Part shown: positions 58,239 to 64,000 of the stretch, piece by piece
Numbering within the stretch: the stretch's first letter is position 1
Layout of the letters: each line of letters begins with the position of its first letter
Source of the DNA: Neisseria meningitidis
GTDB taxonomy: Bacteria; Pseudomonadota; Gammaproteobacteria; Burkholderiales; Neisseriaceae
Assembly (NCBI RefSeq): GCF_900638555.1
Contig: NZ_LR134525.1
Coordinates: 620,001-684,000 of the forward strand
Length of the DNA stretch: 64,000 bases
Direction of reading: 5' to 3'
Position numbers and translations under genes: made by a program
Notes under the pieces: model-generated
Databases searched by the model: none
Told to the model about the DNA's origin: nothing
What the model saw: the letters and a program-made list of their open reading frames with translations, nothing else

Positions 58239-58799
58239 TCAGCGTTTGTCGGGATTTTCTATCGGGTTGGAAATCATGCAGGCGCCGGCAAGCAGGTTGC
58301 CGGAAGTATCGGCTTGCACCCCATCGGTTTGCGGTATGCCGCCGCCGAAACAGGAAACCGCGCTTAAGGAATTTTTCGGCGAGCCTTGGATGATTTTATC
58401 GCTGTACACCAAATAGGCGAAGGTTTTGCGTTTGGGGTCGTAATAACGGACAATCTGCCGGCTCTTGAACGCGAAGCTCGCACCGTGTTTGAAAACTTCT
58501 TTCGGTTTGCGCACGGCGGTTTCGTCAAAAGAAATCGAAGATGCCGTCTGAACGCACGAAACCGATGCGTCGGACGCGTCCTCTTCCAAATTGACCATTT
58601 CCTTCAAGCCGCCTTTTTTTGCATACGAAATATAACAGGCAACCCCTTGAACGTCGGGATCGTCGAATCCTTCCACTTCGATACGGTCGTTTTTGCCCAG
58701 TATGTTGAAAACGGTACTTGCCCGTCCGATTTTATCGGTTTCGCCGCTGCCGCAGGCAGTCAGCAGGACGGCGGCAGACAGCAGTAGCAGTCTGTTCAT
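58239..58799 (-). CDS. creA: CreA family lipoprotein
   Basis: A 186-residue protein of the CreA (YjjW-neighbour) family. Signal peptide [16 protein letters not shown] with lipobox LLTAC (C16), then [21 protein letters not shown] without a break over 20 residues here, [20 protein letters not shown] in parts, and [14 protein letters not shown]. Start ATG 58797-58799 is set by the signal peptide. First gene of the creA-yqgE-ruvX group. Function unknown; lipidation is an inference from the lipobox. Confidence 0.87.
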
Positions 58800-59034
58800 C
58801 AAAATTTCCTTATCGGTTGAATCCCCGTTTTCCGTGAAGGCGGCAGGGCTTGCTTTGTTTGGAGGGGCGCACGTTCCCAAAATCGGGCAACATACGGTAT
58901 GCGGCTTAATGTGCTACCCTGTGTGTCGGAACACAATATCCGTTGCGGCATTGAAAATATGACGCACAATATAAGGCTGTTTGAGCCGATTGCAAGTATC
59001 CGCGCAAAGAAGGCGCAAGATTGGGCAAACGGCA

Positions 59035-59063
59035 TTTTCAGATGGCATAACTGACAGTATAAT
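59035..59063 (+). promoter_or_regulatory. Putative promoter of the EnvC-like gene
   Basis: TTTTCA (59035-59040), 17 bases, consensus TATAAT (59058-59063), 64 bases before the ATG at 59127. The -10 is perfect, the -35 weak. Confidence 0.5.
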
Positions 59064-59126
59064 CCAAACGTCCGGCTGCTTTCGTGCAGCCTTCAGTATT
59101 ATCCAACTTTTTCCGAAGGTCGAACC

Positions 59127-60932
59127 ATGCGCTACAAACCCCTTCTGCTTGCCCTGATGCTCGTTTTTTCCACGCCCGCCGTTGCCGCCCACGACGCGGC
59201 ACACAACCGTTCCGCCGAAGTGAAAAAACAGACGAAGAACAAAAAAGAACAGCCCGAAGCGGCGGAAGGCAAAAAAGAAAAAGGCAAAAATGGCGCAGTG
59301 AAAGATAAAAAAACAGGCGGCAAAGAGGCGGCAAAAGAGGGCAAAGAGTCCAAAAAAACCGCCAAAAACCGCAAAGAAGCAGAGAAGGAGGCGACATCCA
59401 GGCAGTCTGCGCGCAAAGGACGCGAAGGGGATAAGAAATCGAAGGCGGAACACAAAAAGGCACATGGCAAGCCCGTGTCCGGATCCAAAGAAAAAAACGC
59501 AAAAACACAGCCTGAAAACAAGCAAGGCAAAAAAGAGGCAAAAGGACAGGGCAATCCGCGCAAGGGCGGCAAGGCGGAAAAAGACACTGTTTCTGCAAAT
59601 AAAAAAGTCCGTTCCGACAAGAACGGCAAAGCAGTGAAACAGGATAAAAAATACAGGGAAGAGAAAAATGCCAAAACCGATTCCGACGAATTGAAAGCCG
59701 CCGTTGCCGCTGCCACCAATGATGTCGAAAACAAAAAAGCCTTGCTCAAACAAAGCGAAGGAATGCTGCTTCATGTCAGCAATTCCCTCAAGCAGCTTCA
59801 GGAAGAGCGTATCCGCCAAGAACGTATCCGCCAAGAGCGTATCCGTCAGGCGCGCGGCAACCTTGCTTCCGTCAACCGCAAACAGCGCGAGGCTTGGGAC
59901 AAGTTCCAAAAACTCAATACCGAGCTGAACCGTTTGAAAACGGAAGTCGCCGCTACGAAAGCGCAGATTTCCCGTTTCGTATCGGGGAACTATAAAAACA
60001 GCCAGCCGAATGCGGTTGCCCTGTTCCTGAAAAACGCCGAACCGGGTCAGAAAAACCGCTTTTTGCGTTATACGCGTTATGTAAACGCCTCCAATCGGGA
60101 AGTTGTCAAGGATTTGGAAAAACAGCAGAAGGCTTTGGCGGTACAAGAGCAGAAAATCAACAATGAGCTTGCCCGTTTGAAGAAAATTCAGGCAAACGTG
60201 CAATCCCTGCTGAAAAAACAGGGTGTAACCGATGCGGCGGAACAGACGGAAAGCCGCAGACAGAATGCCAAAATCGCCAAAGATGCCCGAAAACTGCTGG
60301 AACAGAAAGGGAACGAGCAGCAGCTGAACAAGCTCTTGAGCAATTTGGAGAAGAAAAAGGCCGAACACCGCATTCAGGATGCGGAAGCAAAAAGAAAATT
60401 GGCTGAAGCCAGACTGGCGGCAGCCGAAAAAGCCAGAAAAGAAGCGGCGCAGCAGAAGGCTGAAGCACGACGTGCGGAAATGTCCAACCTGACCGCCGAA
60501 GACAGGAACATCCAAGCGCCTTCGGTTATGGGTATCGGCAGTGCCGACGGTTTCAGCCGCATGCAAGGACGTTTGAAAAAACCGGTTGACGGTGTGCCGA
60601 CCGGACTTTTCGGGCAGAACCGGAGCGGCGGCGATGTTTGGAAAGGCGTGTTCTATTCCACTGCACCGGCAACGGTTGAAAGCATTGCGCCGGGAACGGT
60701 AAGCTATGCGGACGAGTTGGACGGCTACGGCAAAGTGGTCGTGGTCGATCACGGCGAGAACTACATCAGCATCTATGCCGGTTTGAGCGAAATTTCCGTC
60801 GGCAAGGGTTATATGGTCGCGGCAGGAAGCAAAATCGGCTCGAGCGGGTCGCTGCCGGACGGGGAAGAGGGGCTTTACCTGCAAATACGTTATCAAGGTC
60901 AGGTATTGAACCCTTCGAGCTGGATACGTTGA
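59127..60932 (+). CDS. EnvC-like murein hydrolase activator, degenerate LytM domain
   Basis: A 601-residue periplasmic protein: signal peptide (MRYKPLLLALMLVFSTPAVA), then an unusually long Lys/Glu/Gly-rich basic region (about 25-185), coiled coils (about 190-440) with three ERIRQ repeats at 227-241, and a C-terminal LytM/M23 domain (about 485-601). The domain looks non-catalytic: the first zinc site (HxxxD) is replaced by RSGGDVWKG, only one His (VVDHGENYISIYAGL) is at a canonical place, and the last HxH motif reads LYLQIRYQG. EnvC and NlpD of E. coli are similar activators of amidases in septal splitting. ctpA follows 119 bases downstream. Confidence 0.85.
   Translation: MRYKPLLLALMLVFSTPAVAAHDAAHNRSAEVKKQTKNKKEQPEAAEGKKEKGKNGAVKDKKTGGKEAAKEGKESKKTAKNRKEAEKEATSRQSARKGREGDKKSKAEHKKAHGKPVSGSKEKNAKTQPENKQGKKEAKGQGNPRKGGKAEKDTVSANKKVRSDKNGKAVKQDKKYREEKNAKTDSDELKAAVAAATNDVENKKALLKQSEGMLLHVSNSLKQLQEERIRQERIRQERIRQARGNLASVNRKQREAWDKFQKLNTELNRLKTEVAATKAQISRFVSGNYKNSQPNAVALFLKNAEPGQKNRFLRYTRYVNASNREVVKDLEKQQKALAVQEQKINNELARLKKIQANVQSLLKKQGVTDAAEQTESRRQNAKIAKDARKLLEQKGNEQQLNKLLSNLEKKKAEHRIQDAEAKRKLAEARLAAAEKARKEAAQQKAEARRAEMSNLTAEDRNIQAPSVMGIGSADGFSRMQGRLKKPVDGVPTGLFGQNRSGGDVWKGVFYSTAPATVESIAPGTVSYADELDGYGKVVVVDHGENYISIYAGLSEISVGKGYMVAAGSKIGSSGSLPDGEEGLYLQIRYQGQVLNPSSWIR
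59805..59849 (+). repeat. Three tandem 15-bp repeats in the EnvC-like gene
   Basis: Three units encoding ERIRQ (GAGCGTATCCGCCAA and two close variants) in tandem; gain or loss of units would keep the reading frame. Confidence 0.85.
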
Positions 60933-61051
60933 TCGGATTGCCGAAACGGTAGGCTTTATGCAAATCGTGCCGATATGGTGCGCTGTTCCGTGAAGTTTGC
61001 CGTACCTGTATTTTCCGGTTTTTGGAAATCAAGAGAGAAAGTTAAAGAAGA

Positions 61052-62536
61052 ATGTCGAAACCTGTTTTTAAGAAAATCGCACTTTATACTTTGGGTGCAA
61101 TCAGCGGCGTGGCCGTCAGTCTGGCGGTGCAGGGTTTTGCCGCCGAGAAGGACAGGCGGGATAACGAAGTCCTGCCGGTGCAATCCATCCGCACAATGGC
61201 GGAGGTTTACGGTCAAATCAAGGCAAACTACTATCAGGACAAACCCGATGCCGATTTGTTTGAAGGTGCGATGAAGGGTATGGTGGCCGGTTTGGATCCG
61301 CATTCCGAATATATGGATAAAAAAGGTTATGCCGAGATAAAGGAGTCCACCAGCGGCGAATTTGGCGGCTTGGGGATGGAAATCGGGCAGGAAGACGGAT
61401 TTGTCAAAGTGGTTTCGCCGATTGAGGACACGCCTGCGGAACGGGCGGGGGTGAAAAGCGGCGATTTCATTGTGAAAATCGATAATGTTTCGACACGCGG
61501 CATGACGGTCAGCGAAGCGGTGAAGAAAATGCGGGGCAAGCCGGGTACGAAGATTACTTTGACGCTGTCGCGCAAAAATGCCGACAAGCCGATAGTCGTC
61601 AACCTGACCCGTGCCATTATTAAAGTGAAAAGCGTCCGCCATCACCTGATCGAACCCGATTACGGCTATATCCGCGTGTCGCAGTTCCAAGAGCGGACGG
61701 TCGAAAGCGTCAATACCGCCGCAAAAGAGCTGGTAAAGGAAAATAAAGGAAAACCGCTCAAGGGGCTGGTGTTGGATTTGCGCAACGACCCCGGCGGGCT
61801 TTTGACTGGCGCGGTCGGCGTGTCGGCGGCATTTCTGCCGTCTGAAGCAGTCGTCGTCAGCACCAAGGGACGCGACGGCAAAGACCGCATGGTACTGAAA
61901 GCCGTTCCTGAAGATTATGTGTACGGGATGGGCGGCGATTCGTTGGCGGGCATTCCTGCCGAGTTGAAAACCATACCGATGACGGTATTGGTCAATTCCG
62001 GTTCGGCTTCCGCGTCGGAGATTGTCGCAGGTGCATTGCAGGATCATAAACGCGCGGTCATCGTCGGTACGCAGAGCTTCGGCAAAGGTTCGGTTCAGAC
62101 TTTGATTCCTTTGTCCAACGGCAGCGCGGTCAAGCTGACAACGGCACTGTATTATACGCCGAACGACCGTTCTATTCAGGCGCAGGGGATTGTTCCCGAT
62201 GTCGAAGTAAAAGATAAGGAACGCATTTTTGAAAGCCGCGAGGCGGATTTGGTCGGACACATCGGCAATCCTTTGGGCGGCGAGGATGTGAACAGTGAAA
62301 CCCTTGCCGTGCCGCTTGAAAAAGATGCGGATAAGCCCGCTGTAAAAGAAAAAGGTAAAAAGAAAAAGGACGAGGATTTGTCTTCAAGGCGGATTCCCAA
62401 CCCTGCCAAAGACGACCAGTTGCGGAAAGCTTTGGATTTAGTCAAGTCGCCCGAGCAGTGGCAGAAGTCTTTGGGGCTGGCGGCGAAAAAGCCGGTTTCA
62501 AATAAAGATAAGAAAGATAAAAAAGATAAGAAGTAG
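61052..62536 (+). CDS. ctpA: C-terminal processing peptidase CtpA (S41 family)
   Basis: Periplasmic serine protease of 494 residues. Membrane-anchoring signal (KIALYTLGAISGVAVSLAVQG, split here by length), PDZ domain (about 85-170; EFGGLGMEIGQEDGFVKVV in part) and the S41 catalytic region: LVNSGSASASEIVAGAL (Ser) and GTQSFGKGSVQTLIPL (Lys). The C-terminal tail is Lys/Asp-rich (KKDEDLSS, ending KDKKDKKDKK) and probably disordered. Ctp proteases trim C-termini and murein hydrolases; adjacency to the EnvC-like gene suggests a shared role in cell-wall separation. Confidence 0.92.
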   Translation: MSKPVFKKIALYTLGAISGVAVSLAVQGFAAEKDRRDNEVLPVQSIRTMAEVYGQIKANYYQDKPDADLFEGAMKGMVAGLDPHSEYMDKKGYAEIKESTSGEFGGLGMEIGQEDGFVKVVSPIEDTPAERAGVKSGDFIVKIDNVSTRGMTVSEAVKKMRGKPGTKITLTLSRKNADKPIVVNLTRAIIKVKSVRHHLIEPDYGYIRVSQFQERTVESVNTAAKELVKENKGKPLKGLVLDLRNDPGGLLTGAVGVSAAFLPSEAVVVSTKGRDGKDRMVLKAVPEDYVYGMGGDSLAGIPAELKTIPMTVLVNSGSASASEIVAGALQDHKRAVIVGTQSFGKGSVQTLIPLSNGSAVKLTTALYYTPNDRSIQAQGIVPDVEVKDKERIFESREADLVGHIGNPLGGEDVNSETLAVPLEKDADKPAVKEKGKKKKDEDLSSRRIPNPAKDDQLRKALDLVKSPEQWQKSLGLAAKKPVSNKDKKDKKDKK

Positions 62537-62545
62537 GTTTTGACG

Positions 62546-62574
62546 ATGCCGTCTGAAAGGATTTCAGACGGCAT
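62546..62574. terminator. DUS hairpin after ctpA
   Basis: Perfect opposed DUS copies nine bases after the ctpA stop. Confidence 0.8.
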
Positions 62575-62596
62575 ATTATGTTTGAAAGGACAGGTT

Positions 62597-62692
62597 ATGA
62601 GCGATTTTTTACCGGAATTTGAACCGTGCGGCATTTATAGTGGATTAACAAAAATCAGGACAAGGCGACGAAGCCGCAGACAGTACAAATAG
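62597..62692 (+). pseudogene. Small ORF interrupted by Correia element
   Basis: An ATG at 62597 with a ribosome-binding site (AAAGGA) starts MSDFLPEFEPCGI, then runs into a Correia element which supplies the rest ([13 protein letters not shown]) and the stop at 62692. The first 13 codons look like the start of a real gene; no continuation was recognised after the element. Confidence 0.45.
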
Positions 62693-62740
62693 TACGGCAA
62701 GGCGAGGCAACGCCGTACTGGTTTTTGTTAATCCACTATA
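62636..62740. repeat. Correia element (about 105 bp form) upstream of uvrB
   Basis: Short form with both terminal inverted repeats (TATAGTGGATTAAC, GTTAATCCACTATA), 124 bases upstream of uvrB and in the same internal version as the copy at 11771. Confidence 0.93.
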
Positions 62741-62864
62741 CTTGGGTAGCGATTGGGTTTCAGACGGCATACATTCAGGATTTCACCGCCTTATGCCGTC
62801 TGAAAGACGTTTCCGACCCATCCCTACTACACGCTTTGTCCGCAAACGCATCACAGGCAAGATT

Positions 62865-64000
62865 ATGGAAGTCATCCGATACCCCGATTCCCCTTTCAAA
62901 CTCCACCAACCCTTCCCGCCCGCAGGCGACCAGCCTACCGCTATTGCCGGCTTGCTCGAAGGGCTTTCAGACGGCCTTGCCTACCAAACCCTGCTCGGCG
63001 TAACCGGTTCGGGCAAAACCTACACCATGGCGAACGTCATCGCCCAAAGCGGCCGACCCGCCATCATCATGGCGCACAACAAAACCCTTGCCGCCCAGCT
63101 TTATGCCGAAATGCGCGAGTTTTTCCCTGAAAACGCGGTGGAATATTTCGTCTCCTACTACGACTATTACCAACCCGAAGCCTATGTGCCCAGCCGCGAC
63201 CTGTTCATTGAAAAAGACAGCGCGATCAACGAACATATCGAGCAGATGCGCCTTTCCGCCACCAAAAACCTGATGACGCGCGATGACGTGATTATCGTTG
63301 CCACTGTGTCCGCCATTTACGGTATCGGCGACCCGACTGAGTATCAACAAATGGTGTTGTCCGTCAAAGAAGGCGACACCATCGAGCAGCGCGACATCAT
63401 CGCCACGCTCGTTTCCATGCAGTACGAACGCGGCGATTTGGATTTCAAACGCGGCAGCTTCCGCGTGCGCGGCGACGTGATTGACGTGTACCCCGCCGAA
63501 AGCTCCGAAAACGCCTTGCGCATCAGCCTGTTTGACGACGAAATCGACCGCCTCGATATGTTCGACCCGCTTTCAGGCAGCCTGCACCAACGCGTCGGCC
63601 GCTACACCGTCTTCCCGTCCAGCCACTACGTTACCCCGCGCGACACCGTATTGCGCGCCTGTGACTCCATCAAAGAAGAATTGCGCGAACGCATTGATTT
63701 CTTTACCAAAGAAAACCGTCCCGTCGAACAACAACGCATCGAACAGCGCACCCGCTTCGACCTCGAAATGCTCTACGAAATGGGCTTCTGTAAAGGAATC
63801 GAAAACTACTCCCGCCACTTCTCCGGCAAAAAAGAAGGCGAACCGCCGCCCACGCTGATGGACTACCTGCCAAGCAACGCCATCATGTTCATCGACGAAA
63901 GCCACGTTACCGTAACCCAAATCGGCGGTATGTACAAAGGCGACGCATCGCGCAAGCAAAACCTCGTCGATTACGGCTTCCGCCTGCCTTCCGCCCGCGA
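62865..64000 (+). CDS. uvrB: Excinuclease ABC subunit B (5' part, runs off window)
   Basis: Helicase-fold damage-verification subunit of nucleotide-excision repair. The first 378 codons are present. Landmarks: [16 protein letters not shown] (Walker A), the beta-hairpin [33 protein letters not shown] and the motif II-like [15 protein letters not shown]. Start ATG 62865 ([17 protein letters not shown]) follows AGGCAAG. A DUS is embedded in the coding sequence before the P-loop ([10 protein letters not shown]). A DUS pair lies between the Correia element and the gene. Confidence 0.96.
   Translation, partial: MEVIRYPDSPFKLHQPFPPAGDQPTAIAGLLEGLSDGLAYQTLLGVTGSGKTYTMANVIAQSGRPAIIMAHNKTLAAQLYAEMREFFPENAVEYFVSYYDYYQPEAYVPSRDLFIEKDSAINEHIEQMRLSATKNLMTRDDVIIVATVSAIYGIGDPTEYQQMVLSVKEGDTIEQRDIIATLVSMQYERGDLDFKRGSFRVRGDVIDVYPAESSENALRISLFDDEIDRLDMFDPLSGSLHQRVGRYTVFPSSHYVTPRDTVLRACDSIKEELRERIDFFTKENRPVEQQRIEQRTRFDLEMLYEMGFCKGIENYSRHFSGKKEGEPPPTLMDYLPSNAIMFIDESHVTVTQIGGMYKGDASRKQNLVDYGFRLPSAR

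Noticed and set aside
58914-60896. 660-codon open frame antisense to the EnvC-like gene
   Set aside because: Phe/Leu-rich mirror of a Lys/Glu-rich gene; the plus-strand gene has a signal peptide, LytM domain and promoter.
60956-62260. 434-codon frame antisense to ctpA
   Set aside because: Shadow of a gene with visible PDZ and S41 motifs.

Overview
The window is a piece of a pathogenic Neisseria chromosome, most consistent with Neisseria meningitidis. It carries many copies of the neisserial DNA uptake sequence (DUS, ATGCCGTCTGAA and its complement), eight Correia elements (CREE; seven complete, one truncated), dRS3/NIME repeat arrays of the kind abundant in meningococci, and a gyrA whose codon 91 is Thr (wild type for meningococcus; gonococcus has Ser). 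No tRNA, rRNA, CRISPR array, prophage or IS transposase was seen.

Layout. 1-5.2 kb: 5' part of gyrA, hscB, a nonstop-type arfA, then the iron-sulfur cluster operon iscR-iscS-small acidic ORF-iscU-iscA (minus strand) with a type-1 IscR box upstream of iscR. 5.4-6.5 kb: lldD. 6.7-11.6 kb: type III restriction-modification locus, res plus phase-variable modA, here OFF with three AGCC units. 11.9-13.8 kb: truB, an orphan ORF, rbfA; 14.0-16.5 kb: clpX and argD. 16.6-18.0 kb: an aromatic-rich leader peptide with attenuator-like hairpins before an unknown gene, then a lipoprotein. 18.7-24.9 kb: rhlE, RlmK-type methyltransferase, trxA, dnrN, nadE, xseA. 25-26 kb: NIME array with a 318-bp tandem repeat and a CREE whose empty target sites are also present.

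26-37.7 kb: OFA-family MFS transporter, RluB-type pseudouridine synthase, pdxH, a ferredoxin-type reductase, gatCAB interrupted by a VirK/YbjX-family gene, marC, an aldehyde dehydrogenase, a DUF4124 protein. 37.9-43.4 kb: two CREEs around a dRS3 block, rsmB-type methyltransferase, an AT-rich toxin-tail/immunity remnant, a DUF1853 gene, trmJ-type methyltransferase, suhB. 43.6-47.5 kb: a TonB-dependent receptor (tdfF-like) that has lost its 5' end at a Correia element, and a DUF945 gene. 47.8-54.1 kb: the pyruvate dehydrogenase operon aceE-aceF-lpdA. 54.8-64 kb: proS, a fumarylacetoacetate-hydrolase-family gene, creA-yqgE-ruvX, an EnvC-like protein with ctpA, and the 5' part of uvrB.

Most of the content is housekeeping: Fe-S assembly, pyruvate and lactate oxidation, translation accuracy (gatCAB, proS, tRNA and rRNA modification), proteostasis and DNA repair. 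The accessory signals are modA/res, the toxin/immunity remnant, the truncated receptor and the repeats. Opposed DUS pairs between genes often form hairpins that probably terminate transcription.
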